From: an uncultured Lachnospiraceae bacterium
GTDB taxonomy: Bacteria; Bacillota; Clostridia; Lachnospirales; Lachnospiraceae
Length of the DNA: 64,000 nucleotides
Direction of reading: 5' to 3'
Assembly (NCBI GenBank): GCA_910589075.1
Contig: CAJUSK010000026.1
Span: 47,096 to 111,095 of the forward strand
Below the pieces are notes generated by a model. The model saw nothing but the letters and a program-made list of their open reading frames with translations, had not been told where the DNA came from and made no database searches. The position numbers and the translations under genes were made by a program. Positions 8,568-16,334 of the stretch are shown one piece after another (the stretch's first letter is position 1; the number at the start of each line of letters is the position of its first letter).

Positions 8568-9587
8568 ATGGTAACGATCAAAGGCGTAAAATATATGTCG
8601 GACTTTGAAGCCAAAAATGCCATTATCGACATTGGCCGGCGTATGTATGCCAGAGGTTTTGTGGCGGCAAACGACGGTAATATAAGCTGCAAGGTGGGGC
8701 CGAATGCCATCTGGGCGACGCCGACAGGGGTATCCAAAGGCTTTATGAAGCCGGAAATGCTGGTGAAACTGGATCTGACAGGGAAAGTGCTGCAGGGAAG
8801 TTCCAAACCTTCTTCCGAGATTAAAATGCATCTGCGGGTATATGAGGAAAATCCGCAGGTTATGGCAGTGACACATGCCCATCCCCCGATTGCCACGGCG
8901 TATGCAGTGGCGGGGATCGGATTGGAAAAACCGATTCTGACCGAGGGTGTGACAACGCTGGGAGTGGTGCCCGTGGCAAAGTATGCCACACCGGGAACAC
9001 AGGAAGTACCCGATTCCATAGCACCCTTTGTAAACAGTTATAATGCGGTGCTTCTGGCCAATCATGGGGCGCTGACCTGGGGGAAAGATGCCTATGAGGC
9101 TTTTTACAGGCTGGAATCTGTGGAGTATTATGCCAGTCTGCTGATGTATACGGGAAATATTATCGGCAAACAAAATCCTCTTTCCTGTGATCAGGTGCAG
9201 ACTCTGTTGGATAACCGCAAAAATTTTGGCATTACCACAGGGGGGATACCGCCCTGTGTACAGGAAGCGACCAATGTAAAAGATGTATTGACCAATGAAC
9301 CGGAGGATATCCGTACCTGTGATGTGTCCGGTTTGAAAGGGGTTACACCCATTGTAAGGCCGGGCAAAGGCACAACCGGGGCCGGCGAAGGCAGCAGTTG
9401 TGGCAGCAGGGCTGCCGGCAGTGTCTGCACCTGTAGCAGTGGTACCTGTGCCTGCGGTGGCGGGGCCGGCAATGCGATACCCGACGGTGGCAGTGCGGCA
9501 GATGCGGATACAGCCATAAATAAAACAAAAGAAGAAATCATTGCGGAAGTGGTGCGCAGAGTCACACAGAAGATGCATCAGAATTAG
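8568..9587 (+). CDS. Class II aldolase with BMC encapsulation tail; candidate 5-deoxyribulose-1-phosphate / methylthioribulose-1-phosphate aldolase
   Basis: The 339-residue protein has an N-terminal class II aldolase/adducin domain (about 1-220). The zinc ligands are H103 and H105 in VTHAHPP and H166 in LANHGAL, and the catalytic acid is E84 in SSEIKMH, as in fuculose-1-phosphate aldolase. Such enzymes split ketose-1-phosphates into DHAP and an aldehyde. After a linker (about 225-315) comes a terminal amphipathic helix, residues 318-339 (KEEIIAEVVRRVTQKM), typical of a microcompartment encapsulation peptide. The linker is rich in Gly, Ala and Ser and holds five cysteines (278, 287, 289, 294, 296), which is unusual. 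No fucose or rhamnose isomerase or kinase is nearby, but mtnK and mtnA are, so 5-deoxyribulose-1-P or 5-methylthioribulose-1-P is the inferred substrate. It is the first gene of the shell operon, with SD AAAGGGTG. Class is certain; substrate is inference. Confidence 0.9.
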   Translation: MVTIKGVKYMSDFEAKNAIIDIGRRMYARGFVAANDGNISCKVGPNAIWATPTGVSKGFMKPEMLVKLDLTGKVLQGSSKPSSEIKMHLRVYEENPQVMAVTHAHPPIATAYAVAGIGLEKPILTEGVTTLGVVPVAKYATPGTQEVPDSIAPFVNSYNAVLLANHGALTWGKDAYEAFYRLESVEYYASLLMYTGNIIGKQNPLSCDQVQTLLDNRKNFGITTGGIPPCVQEATNVKDVLTNEPEDIRTCDVSGLKGVTPIVRPGKGTTGAGEGSSCGSRAAGSVCTCSSGTCACGGGAGNAIPDGGSAADADTAINKTKEEIIAEVVRRVTQKMHQN

Positions 9588-9602
9588 AAAAGGAGAACAG
9601 CC

Positions 9603-11024
9603 ATGGAAATCAGTGCAAATGAAATAGAGCGGATTGTCAGGAGCGTACTGGCAGGGTTGGACAGAACCGGCGCGGTTTCGGCGCAGGCTTCTCCAGGAGG
9701 CTGCCGGGGTGTGTTTGAACGCTGTGAAGATGCCATAGATGCGGCTTTTGCGGCGCAGAAAGACTGGTATATGAATTACAAAGTAGAGGATCGGGAACGG
9801 ATTATCGCTGCCATCCGCAAGGTGAGCCTGGAACATGCAGAAGACTTTTCAAAACGTGTCCGGGAGGAAACGGGGATGGGGCGATATGAGGATAAGATTC
9901 AGAAGCACATCAGCGTGATCAACGGGACGCCGGGGACAGAATGCCTGAAAACCGAAGCTATCTCGGGAGACGCCGGGCTGATGCTGGAAGAGAGAGGACC
10001 CTTTGGCGTGATTGGCTCCATTACGCCCTCCACCAACCCGACAGAAACGATGATTCACAATACCATCAGTATGATTGCAGGCGGTAACGCGGTTGTATTC
10101 AATGTGCACCCTGGTGCAAAACGGGCTTGTGCATATGCGTTACAGATTCTGCATGATACCATTGTGGAAAACGGCGGACCGGCCGGACTGATCACAATGA
10201 CAGCAGAACCCACGATGGAAACAGTGGATATTCTGACCTCCAGCCCCAGGATCAGGCTGATGGTCGGGACGGGCGGTATGCCTATGGTTAACGCACTGCT
10301 TCGCTCCGGTAAAAAGACCATTGGCGCAGGCGCGGGCAATCCACCGGTGGTAGTGGATGAAACAGCGGACATCAAACTGGCAGCAAAGGAAATTTACAGA
10401 GGCGCTTCTTTTGATAACAATCTGTTGTGTCTGGCAGAAAAAGAAGTGTTTGCGGTGGAATCCATTGAGAAAGAACTGGTCTACAATATGGTCAGTGAAG
10501 GCGCATATCTGTTGAGCGAGGCACAGACAAAAGCGTTGCTGGACATTGTATTCCTCCAGCGGGACGGCCGGTATGAGGTCAATAAAAAATGGGTTGGCAA
10601 AGATGCGGGTCTGATGCTGGAACAACTTGGCATAACTGACAAACCTGACACAAGACTCCTTATATGCGAGGTACCCCATGATCATCCGTTTGTCATGGTG
10701 GAACAGTTGATGCCGGTGCTGCCCATTGTAAGCTGTCGCGATTTTGAAGAAGCAGCAGAATATGCGGTTGTGGCGGAGAGCGGCAACAGGCATACGGCAT
10801 CCATGTTTTCCAAAAATGTGGATCATATGACCTATTTTGCAAAGCGGATTGAAACGACAATTTTTGTGAAAAACGGGGCTACGTTAAAAGGCGTCGGCAT
10901 CGGCGGTGAGGGTCATGCCAGCATGACGATTGCAGGGCCTACGGGCGAAGGACTTACCTGCGCAAGGAGCTTTACCAGATTCCGCAGATGCCAGTTGGCT
11001 GACGGCGGTTTGCGAATCGTCTGA
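9603..11024 (+). CDS. CoA-acylating aldehyde dehydrogenase, BMC-targeted (PduP/EutE family)
   Basis: The 473-residue enzyme would oxidise the aldehyde released by the aldolase to an acyl-CoA using NAD and CoA. Residues 1-20 (EISANEIERIVRSVLAGL) form an amphipathic N-terminal helix followed by a short Ala/Gly linker, the classic encapsulation peptide of this family. The core has TPSTNPTE (141-148), VGTGGMPMV (221-229) and catalytic C276 in FDNNLLCLAEKE. It lies 15 bp after the aldolase gene with SD AAGGAGA. If the substrate is acetaldehyde the product is acetyl-CoA for PduL; with methylthioacetaldehyde it would be methylthioacetyl-CoA. The next gene is separated by about 400 bp of tandem hairpin repeats, which may tune shell expression. 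Confidence 0.95.
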   Translation: MEISANEIERIVRSVLAGLDRTGAVSAQASPGGCRGVFERCEDAIDAAFAAQKDWYMNYKVEDRERIIAAIRKVSLEHAEDFSKRVREETGMGRYEDKIQKHISVINGTPGTECLKTEAISGDAGLMLEERGPFGVIGSITPSTNPTETMIHNTISMIAGGNAVVFNVHPGAKRACAYALQILHDTIVENGGPAGLITMTAEPTMETVDILTSSPRIRLMVGTGGMPMVNALLRSGKKTIGAGAGNPPVVVDETADIKLAAKEIYRGASFDNNLLCLAEKEVFAVESIEKELVYNMVSEGAYLLSEAQTKALLDIVFLQRDGRYEVNKKWVGKDAGLMLEQLGITDKPDTRLLICEVPHDHPFVMVEQLMPVLPIVSCRDFEEAAEYAVVAESGNRHTASMFSKNVDHMTYFAKRIETTIFVKNGATLKGVGIGGEGHASMTIAGPTGEGLTCARSFTRFRRCQLADGGLRIV

Positions 11025-11040
11025 AATAAGAACAAGATAA

Positions 11041-11415
11041 CTGAGAAGCCGTGAGGGCGGCTGCGGAACTGGGAAACAGCAGAAGTCCACCGATAGGGCT
11101 TGTGCGGAACTGGGAAACAGCAGAAGTCCGGAAGGCGCGTGATAAAATAGCAGACACGAAGTGTCGGGTATTTTATCGGGGAAGAGCGCCGATAGGACTT
11201 GTGCGGAACTGGGAAACAGCAGAAGTCCGGAAGGCGCGTGATAAAATAGCAGACACGAAGTGTCGGGTATTTTATCGGGGAAGAGCGCCGATAGGGCTTG
11301 TGCGGAACTGGGAAACAGCAGAAGTCCGGAAGGCGCGTGATAAAATAGCAGACACGAAGTGTCGGGTATTTTATCGGGGAAGAGCGCCGATAGGGCTTGT
11401 GCGGAACTGGAATAG
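11041..11415 (+). repeat. Tandem nested-hairpin repeat array (GCGGAACT family), three 99-bp units plus partial unit
   Basis: A 41-bp partial unit (11062-11102) is followed by three 99-bp units starting at 11103, 11202 and 11301, and the final half-repeat TGCGGAACTGG begins at 11400. The units differ at about one base. Each can fold as nested stems: AAGTCC with GGACTT or GGGCTT, GGCGC with GCGCC, GATAAAATA with TATTTTATC, and GACAC with GTGTC closing a GAA loop. The array ends about 5 bp before the SD of the first shell gene. Because 99 is divisible by 3 the array is an open frame (33-residue period), but initiation there is not supported. Related elements precede dhaK and two terD genes. Confidence 0.9.
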
Positions 11416-11425
11416 GAGAAATAAC

Positions 11426-11761
11426 ATGGCAAAAATGGCGATTGGTTTTTTGGAATGTGCGGGCTATGCGACGGTGCTCTATGCCATGGATAAAGCCTGC
11501 AAGGCGGCGGATGTGGAGATCATCGGAGTGGATACCATCAATCCCAAAGATACAAGCGCCTTTATTCCCATGACGGCGCAGGTGAAATTTACGGGAACGG
11601 TTTCCAACGTGCAGGTGGCCGCCGAGGCGGCACGTCAGGCGGCACTGCGGTTTAATGATGAAAAAGAAGTGCTTACGGATATGATCGAACTGCCCTATGA
11701 GGGAACGGAATATCTGGCGCATATAACAAAGATAGCATGTGGAACACAAACAGGAGGATGA
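11426..11761 (+). CDS. BMC-domain shell protein, divergent hexamer-type
   Basis: This 111-residue protein has one BMC domain: [20 protein letters not shown] at the start, the strand [19 protein letters not shown], and a longer C-terminus than canonical PduA types. I chose the ATG at 11426 because SD AGGAGA precedes it and the BMC fold begins at once; the frame extends upstream only through the tandem repeat. The position usually occupied by the pore loop reads FIPMTA in place of the KIGSGL loop of the two canonical paralogues, so pore chemistry should differ. It follows the hairpin array and is separated by only 4 bp from the next shell gene. Confidence 0.88.
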   Translation: MAKMAIGFLECAGYATVLYAMDKACKAADVEIIGVDTINPKDTSAFIPMTAQVKFTGTVSNVQVAAEAARQAALRFNDEKEVLTDMIELPYEGTEYLAHITKIACGTQTGG

Positions 11762-11765
11762 GATT

Positions 11766-12044
11766 ATGGCAATGACAGCAATTGGAATGGTGGAGACAAG
11801 AGGGCTTACGGCTTCGATTGAGGCAGCGGATGCCATGCTGAAAGCAGCAGATGTGGAACTGGTGGGAACAGAGAAAATCGGGTCCGGTCTTGTAACGGTG
11901 ATCGTCAAAGGTGAAGTAGGCGCAGTGAAAGCCGCTACAGAGTCCGGGCAGGAAGCGGCCTCCAGAATCGGTGAATTGGTTGCGGTTCATGTAATTCCGC
12001 GCCCGCATCAGGATGTTACCAAAATTTTGCCGGTATTAAAATGA
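11766..12044 (+). CDS. Canonical hexameric BMC shell protein (PduA/EutM-like), paralogue 1
   Basis: The 92-residue protein matches the canonical BMC-H family: [20 protein letters not shown], the pore loop KIGSGL, and the terminal VHVIPRPH. It should form flat hexagonal tiles of the shell facet. I use the ATG at 11766, eight bases after AGGAGG; a longer start inside the previous gene has no SD. It is nearly identical over the core to the 12419 paralogue, indicating recent duplication around the divergent 12090 gene. Confidence 0.96.
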   Translation: MAMTAIGMVETRGLTASIEAADAMLKAADVELVGTEKIGSGLVTVIVKGEVGAVKAATESGQEAASRIGELVAVHVIPRPHQDVTKILPVLK

Positions 12045-12089
12045 GCACGGGATGCGTTGTAAGAAAAACCGTTACATGAAAAATAAGGA

Positions 12090-12404
12090 TTGGGATGTGA
12101 TGAACCGGTGTGGAATGCGATAGGAGTCGTGGAAGTTACGGGATATGCAAATACGGTTGTGGTAATGGACACCATGCTCAAAGCGGCGCAGGTGGGGATT
12201 GTCAGTTTTCATAAAACCCTGGGCGGAAAAATGGTGCGGGGTGTGGTGGCAGGCGAAGTTTCGGCGGTGGAGGCATCCGTTGAAGCCGCCTGGGACAGCA
12301 AAAACCGGATTGGAGAAGAAAATATGAAGGTGGCTGTCTGCATCAGCAATCCACATCCGGAAGTTGTGAAACTGATGAATATGCTGGAGTGTCCGACGGA
12401 CTGA
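12090..12404 (+). CDS. BMC-domain shell protein, divergent hexamer-type
   Basis: This single BMC domain reads [20 protein letters not shown], with [20 protein letters not shown] as the central strand-helix and CISNPHPEV near the end. The pore-region sequence KTLGGKMV differs from the KIGSGL loop of its neighbours. The start is uncertain: a TTG at 12090 or a GTG at 12108 just before WNAIGVVEV are both in frame, and neither has a strong SD. No in-frame ATG precedes the domain. It lies between the two near-identical canonical paralogues. It probably gives a different pore and so a different metabolite selectivity in mixed facets. Confidence 0.85.
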   Translation: MGCDEPVWNAIGVVEVTGYANTVVVMDTMLKAAQVGIVSFHKTLGGKMVRGVVAGEVSAVEASVEAAWDSKNRIGEENMKVAVCISNPHPEVVKLMNMLECPTD

Positions 12405-12418
12405 AAGGAGAAGGCAAG

Positions 12419-12715
12419 ATGGCGGATGGTTTGAAAAAGGGTATGCTGGCCCTTGGCATGATAGAGACGAGAGGGCTTACGGCATCCATTGAGGCGGCGG
12501 ATGCCATGCTGAAAGCGGCAGATGTGGAATTGGTGGGAACAGAAAAAATCGGTTCCGGCCTGGTAACGGTGATGGTACAGGGAGATGTGGCAGCGGTTAA
12601 GGCGGCAGTGGAATCCGGACAGGAAGCGGCTTCCAGAATCGGTGAACTGGTAGCCACACATGTAATTCCCAGACCGCACGGAAGTGTAGGTAATATTCTG
12701 CCTTTTGCAAAATAG
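12419..12715 (+). CDS. Canonical hexameric BMC shell protein (PduA/EutM-like), paralogue 2
   Basis: The 98-residue protein shares almost all of its core with the 11766 product: [47 protein letters not shown]. It has a slightly longer Lys-containing N-terminus. Start ATG at 12419 follows SD AAAGGAG. It completes a set of four single-domain shell genes. No tandem-domain (BMC-T) shell gene is visible anywhere in the window. Confidence 0.96.
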   Translation: MADGLKKGMLALGMIETRGLTASIEAADAMLKAADVELVGTEKIGSGLVTVMVQGDVAAVKAAVESGQEAASRIGELVATHVIPRPHGSVGNILPFAK

Positions 12716-12778
12716 AAACAAAAAACATACCAGTCAGACAAGGCAATGGGTCTGGCTGGCCACAGGGTATAAAATTTT

Positions 12779-13423
12779 ATGGAAGAGTTTACGGCACTTG
12801 TAAATAAAATAACAACACTTGTCATGGAAGAACTGGAGCAGTTGGAGGCCCATCCTTTTCAGGTTCCGGTAGGAATATCTGCCCGCCATATCCATTTGGA
12901 AAGAAAACATGTGGAATGGCTGTTCGGAACGGGATACCGTCTGACGCCCATAAAGGCGGTGAGCCAGCCGGGACAATATGCCTGCAAAGAGACTGTGGAA
13001 GTGATCGGCCCTAAGGGACAGCCGGTCAGACTGAGAATCCTGGGTCCGGAGCGGACAAATACACAGATCGAAGTATCTCTGTCGGACAGCCGTATCCTGG
13101 GTATGATTCCGCCTGTGCGTTCATCCGGAGATGTCCTTGGCACACCCGGCATCCGGATTCGGGGGCCAAAACGGGAAATTGAAGTGGAACGGGGTGTGAT
13201 CATTGCCGACAGGCATATACATATGACACCGGAGGATGCCAGATGGTTTGGCGTAAAAGACGGCCAGCGGGTACGGGTTTCCATCAAAGGACAGCGCGGC
13301 GGTATTATGGACAATGTAATGATACGGGCGTCCTCCGCATGCAGTCTTGATTTTCATATAGATACGGACGATGCCAATGCGTTTCAGCTGCGGCAGGGAC
13401 AGATGGTGGAAATTTTAAAATAG
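12779..13423 (+). CDS. pduL: PduL-type phosphate acyltransferase (phosphotransacylase)
   Basis: The 214-residue protein converts acyl-CoA plus phosphate to acyl-phosphate and frees CoA inside the compartment. PduL_like motifs are present twice: SARHIHL (H37, H39, then H44) and ADRHIHMTPEDA (H146, H148), which bind the two zinc ions. Residues 1-22 form an amphipathic helix suited to encapsulation. With the aldehyde dehydrogenase it would allow substrate-level ATP through an acetate kinase encoded elsewhere. The upstream SD is weak (AGGG), and a 63-bp gap separates it from the shell gene. Family assignment is certain. Confidence 0.96.
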   Translation: MEEFTALVNKITTLVMEELEQLEAHPFQVPVGISARHIHLERKHVEWLFGTGYRLTPIKAVSQPGQYACKETVEVIGPKGQPVRLRILGPERTNTQIEVSLSDSRILGMIPPVRSSGDVLGTPGIRIRGPKREIEVERGVIIADRHIHMTPEDARWFGVKDGQRVRVSIKGQRGGIMDNVMIRASSACSLDFHIDTDDANAFQLRQGQMVEILK

Positions 13424-13442
13424 GCAGTGAAGGAGAACAGAT

Positions 13443-13709
13443 ATGATTCTGGGGACTGTAAAGGGAACGATTGTATCCACGAGAAAATTTGAAAATCTGA
13501 TAGGCTATAAACTGTTGCTGGTGAAGCCCTATTCCTATGAGGGGGAAAAAACAGATATGATCGTTGCGGCGGATTCCCTGGGCGCCGGTATCGGGGAGCT
13601 GGTGCTGATTACCACAGATAACACCACGCAGCACGCGCTGGAACGTTCTGCGCCGGTGGACGCCTTTATCGTGGGCATCGTGGATGCGCCTCCGGTGATA
13701 GGCAAGTGA
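13443..13709 (+). CDS. Pentameric BMC vertex protein (EutN/CcmL family)
   Basis: The 88-residue protein begins MILGTVKGTIVSTRKFENL, continues with GYKLLLVKPY and AADSLGAGIGELVLI, and ends VDAFIVGIVDAPP. All are signatures of the BMC-P pentamer that caps shell vertices. The SD AAGGAGA is 8 bp from the ATG. It is the only vertex gene in the window, so with four hexamer genes it gives a closed shell in principle. Confidence 0.96.
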   Translation: MILGTVKGTIVSTRKFENLIGYKLLLVKPYSYEGEKTDMIVAADSLGAGIGELVLITTDNTTQHALERSAPVDAFIVGIVDAPPVIGK

Positions 13710-13740
13710 AATGTAAAATAGAAGGCAGGAGTGCGAACAT

Positions 13741-14844
13741 ATGTTAAAAGTACTTGCAGTGGATGATCCGGCAGTGGCAGCCTATGTGAATAAAAACTAT
13801 GGTATTCTCGCTGCGTATGACAGCCGGGTAAGGTTTGATGTGATTCCCTGGAGCGGCTATTATGAGGCCATGATGGATGTGTTTGCGGGTAAGGCGGAAT
13901 ATGATATAGTGATGGTGGCCGGACATCTGTGGTCCTGTGACTTTGTCCGCAATGGCTATCTGGCGGAACTCTCATACGATTTTGAAGATATTCTTCCCGT
14001 GATCGCATCGGAAATGCAGTTGGAAGGTAAAACATATTTATCTCCGTCCTTTTGTGACGGACATATTGTGACTTATAGAAAGAGCATACTGAAAGAAATC
14101 GCAGGAAAAACCTGGGGTGCGGTGATTACACCCGGAGAGTTTGCGGATGCGGCGGAAATAATTGCAAAGGCAACCGGCAGGCCTTCCGTGGCGCTCAAGG
14201 CGGACAGTTCCGAAATATTTACGGATGCGCTGCCATGGCTGCGTATGAACGGTGGAGATGTCTATGACAACAAAACGGCCGTTTGCAACACAACGGAGAT
14301 GATAGACGGCCTGGAACGGTACTGTGCCCTGAAAAGGATTGCCCTGCCGGGTACAGAACAGTTTGGCAATGTGGAAGTGGCAGCGGCAATCCGGGAAAAG
14401 AAAGTGCCATTGGCAGTTACCTGGAGCGGCCAGATGGGCGTAGTGTATACAGCTGACTGCATGGAAAAAGAAGATCTGGGCTTTGCCGCATTTTCTACGG
14501 GCTGGAATGTGAGCTGGTCCTTTGCGGTCAGCGCAGGCAGCGGCAGGAAACAGGAGGCACAGGACTTTTTGGCCTACCTTCGCAGCCGCCAGGTCGATGA
14601 AATTGCCGGTGCTGTCAGCGGTGCGCCCGTGCGGCGGTCCAGCTATGAAAAGGGCCGGGAGGAATATCCCTGGTACGCATGTCAACTGCAAATGTTTGCA
14701 TCGGCACGGCCCCTTCCGCATATGGAAAAGGCCGGAGAGAAAAACGGCATTCTCTATCAGGAGATATGGGAAGCCTTTATGGGGAAAAAGACAGCGGCAG
14801 AGGCAATGCGGGACGCGGAGGATCAGATAAACCGGATTGGATAA
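13741..14844 (+). CDS. ABC solute-binding-protein-like protein lacking a signal peptide, inside the BMC operon
   Basis: This 367-residue protein has the fold pattern of family 1 extracellular sugar-binding proteins: KVLAVDDPAVAAYVNKNYG, a segment FDVIPWSGYYEAMMDVFAG, YDIVMVAGHLWSCDFVRNGY, and later GFAAFSTGWNVSWSFAVSAG. It begins directly at the first beta strand, with no signal peptide or lipobox. The initiating ATG follows SD GGCAGGAG, and an upstream stop precedes it, so truncation by misannotation is unlikely. It should stay in the cytosol. No permease lies next to it. It could sense or sequester the pathway sugar or bind a shell component; none is proven. Homology to binding proteins is confident, role unknown. 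Confidence 0.82.
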   Translation: MLKVLAVDDPAVAAYVNKNYGILAAYDSRVRFDVIPWSGYYEAMMDVFAGKAEYDIVMVAGHLWSCDFVRNGYLAELSYDFEDILPVIASEMQLEGKTYLSPSFCDGHIVTYRKSILKEIAGKTWGAVITPGEFADAAEIIAKATGRPSVALKADSSEIFTDALPWLRMNGGDVYDNKTAVCNTTEMIDGLERYCALKRIALPGTEQFGNVEVAAAIREKKVPLAVTWSGQMGVVYTADCMEKEDLGFAAFSTGWNVSWSFAVSAGSGRKQEAQDFLAYLRSRQVDEIAGAVSGAPVRRSSYEKGREEYPWYACQLQMFASARPLPHMEKAGEKNGILYQEIWEAFMGKKTAAEAMRDAEDQINRIG

Positions 14845-14856
14845 GAGGAAAATGGC

Positions 14857-16011
14857 ATGGGAGCGGAAAGAGTAAATGCAGTAAGGACAAGTTTTTTTGG
14901 CAGAGGCGCCATCAGTCTGTTACCGGCAGAGTTAAAAAAGCGGGGATATGGACGGGCACTTCTTGTTACAGACCGTTTTCTGTTTGAAAACGGTGTGGCA
15001 CAGCGGGTAGGGGATGAGATCTTGCGGGCAGAGATGGAATATGCCATCTACTATGAAGTGACCCCCAATCCCACCACGGAAGTGGTCAGAGATTGTATCC
15101 GTGCGGCGGGGATGCTGAAAGTGGACGTACTGGTGGCAGTGGGAGGCGGATCTGCCATTGACACCTGCAAGGCGGCCAGTATCGTACTGGCGAACGGCGG
15201 CCGGGTAGAGGATTATGAAGGGGATGAAAAATCCGGAAAGCGCGGGCTTCCCATTGTGGCGGTGAATACCACGGCGGGCACCGGTTCTGAAGTCACCAGC
15301 TTCTACATTGTAACGGATCATGCCCGCCATACCAAAATGTGTATGATGGACCCGAATTGTATGGTGGATATTGCCATCAACGATACGGATTTTATGATGT
15401 CCATGCCGAAGAGTCTGACTGCGGCTACGGGAATGGATGCCATGACCCATGCCATAGAGGCGGCTCTGACATGGAAGGCCACACCGTTGACGGATAAAGA
15501 CGCATATTGGGCCATCCGGGTGATTCGGGAATACCTTCCCAAAGCCGTGGAGAACGGCAACGATGTGGAAGCCAGAGAGATGATGGCCTATGCCCAGAAT
15601 GTTGCCGGCATGGCGTTTTCCAATGCCGGATTGGGTATGGTGCATGCCATGGCCCATGCTCTGGGCGGTTTTTACAATCTCCCGCATGGTGTGTGCAATG
15701 GGGTTCTGCTGCCCTGTGTATTGGAATATAACGGGCAATTTCCCGAAACACATGAACGATTTGAAAAGATCGGAGAGGCGTTGGGGATAGCCGGTCTGTC
15801 CGGCGCGGACGCAGTGCGGGCAGTTGTCTGCAATATACGGGGACTGGGGGCAAAAGTGGGTATCCCGTCCGGCCTGGGAAAACTGAACAATGTGAACAGA
15901 GGAGATTTTCCGTCCCTGGCCCGCCTTGCCCTGGCGGATACCTGTATGACAGCCAATATCCGTACGCCGTCCCTGGAGGATGTTATCAAAGTATATGAGA
16001 CTGCCATGTGA
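14857..16011 (+). CDS. Iron-containing alcohol dehydrogenase (PduQ-like)
   Basis: The 384-residue group III alcohol dehydrogenase would reduce the pathway aldehyde to an alcohol and regenerate NAD within the compartment. GGGSAID at 97-103 is the NAD-binding motif and TTAGTGSEVTSF follows at 138-149. Metal ligands are D194 and H198 in GMDAMTHAIEA, H263 and H267 in MVHAMAHALGG, and H277 in LPHG. It lies 12 bp after the binding-protein-like gene, with SD AAGAGGAAA. With aldehyde dehydrogenase and PduL this completes the standard aldehyde-dismutation core, giving ethanol plus acetyl-phosphate if the aldehyde is acetaldehyde. Confidence 0.95.
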   Translation: MGAERVNAVRTSFFGRGAISLLPAELKKRGYGRALLVTDRFLFENGVAQRVGDEILRAEMEYAIYYEVTPNPTTEVVRDCIRAAGMLKVDVLVAVGGGSAIDTCKAASIVLANGGRVEDYEGDEKSGKRGLPIVAVNTTAGTGSEVTSFYIVTDHARHTKMCMMDPNCMVDIAINDTDFMMSMPKSLTAATGMDAMTHAIEAALTWKATPLTDKDAYWAIRVIREYLPKAVENGNDVEAREMMAYAQNVAGMAFSNAGLGMVHAMAHALGGFYNLPHGVCNGVLLPCVLEYNGQFPETHERFEKIGEALGIAGLSGADAVRAVVCNIRGLGAKVGIPSGLGKLNNVNRGDFPSLARLALADTCMTANIRTPSLEDVIKVYETAM

Positions 16012-16048
16012 CATGAGCCGGCAGCGAATCAGAGAAAGGTGAGGACAA

Positions 16049-16252
16049 ATGGCAGAAAAGACAGAGGCTGTCCGGGGAAAGTCAAAACCGTCAGAGCCGG
16101 AGCAGACAAGTATCCAACCTGCAGGGCAGGAGCCGGTGGTGGGGCGTGAACAGAAGACGGAGCGCTTTGAAGAGAACAAAAAAAGCAATACGAGAGATGG
16201 TGTGGTCAACTGGGGAACACAGGGAGATACACTGCCATACTATCTGTTATGA
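16049..16252 (+). CDS. Small hydrophilic, probably disordered protein at the end of the BMC operon
   Basis: The 67-residue product is rich in Glu, Lys, Gln, Pro and Ser, with no predicted membrane segment. It ends in a distinct tail, NWGTQGDTLPYYLL. A good SD (AAAGGTGAGG) precedes the ATG and the gene follows the alcohol dehydrogenase by 37 bp, so translation is likely. I do not recognise the family. A disordered body with a hydrophobic aromatic C-terminal motif could act as an adaptor or scaffold peptide for the compartment, but this is a guess from composition and position. Confidence 0.6.
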   Translation: MAEKTEAVRGKSKPSEPEQTSIQPAGQEPVVGREQKTERFEENKKSNTRDGVVNWGTQGDTLPYYLL

Positions 16253-16254
16253 AA

Positions 16255-16297
16255 ACAATAGATTGCAGGCTTCGCCAGCAAACCTATTGTCATGAAT
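16255..16297 (-). repeat. ATTCATGACAATAG palindrome, copy 2 (inverted)
   Basis: ACAATAG (16255-16261) pairs with CTATTGT (16284-16290), followed by CATGAAT. This is the reverse complement of copies 1 and 3 with very few changes. It overlaps the region just after the small-protein stop codon and precedes a terminator hairpin. Confidence 0.85.
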
Positions 16298-16301
16298 CGG
16301 A

Positions 16302-16334
16302 GGGGAATCCTGGAAGACGGGATTCCCCTTTGCT
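16302..16334 (+). terminator. Probable terminator of the BMC operon
   Basis: GGGGAATCC (16302-16310) pairs perfectly with GGATTCCCC (16320-16328) around a 9-nt loop. The following T-tract is short and interrupted (TTTGCTGT), so termination may be incomplete. Confidence 0.6.

Noticed and set aside
8568-9587. Ordinary fuculose-1-phosphate aldolase of a fucose/rhamnose microcompartment
   Set aside because: Not excluded biochemically, but no fucose or rhamnose isomerase, kinase or mutarotase is present, while mtnK and mtnA are adjacent.
8508-9836. Long minus-strand frame opposite the aldolase
   Set aside because: It is Cys/His/Arg-rich antisense of a clear aldolase gene, with no SD or domain.
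11041-11415. CRISPR array
   Set aside because: The units are entire 99-bp tandem repeats with no unique spacers, and there are no cas genes.
11051-11425. In-frame extension of the first shell protein through the 99-bp repeats (33-residue repeated peptide)
   Set aside because: The frame is open only because 99 is divisible by three. The SD and BMC fold both begin at 11426, and the repeat peptide has no known domain.
10913-11908. Minus-strand frame of 331 codons across the tandem repeats
   Set aside because: Its repetitive content mirrors the DNA repeat and it overlaps three real genes in antisense.
14932-16209. 425-codon minus-strand frame opposite the alcohol dehydrogenase
   Set aside because: Antisense of a strongly supported gene, no start signal.
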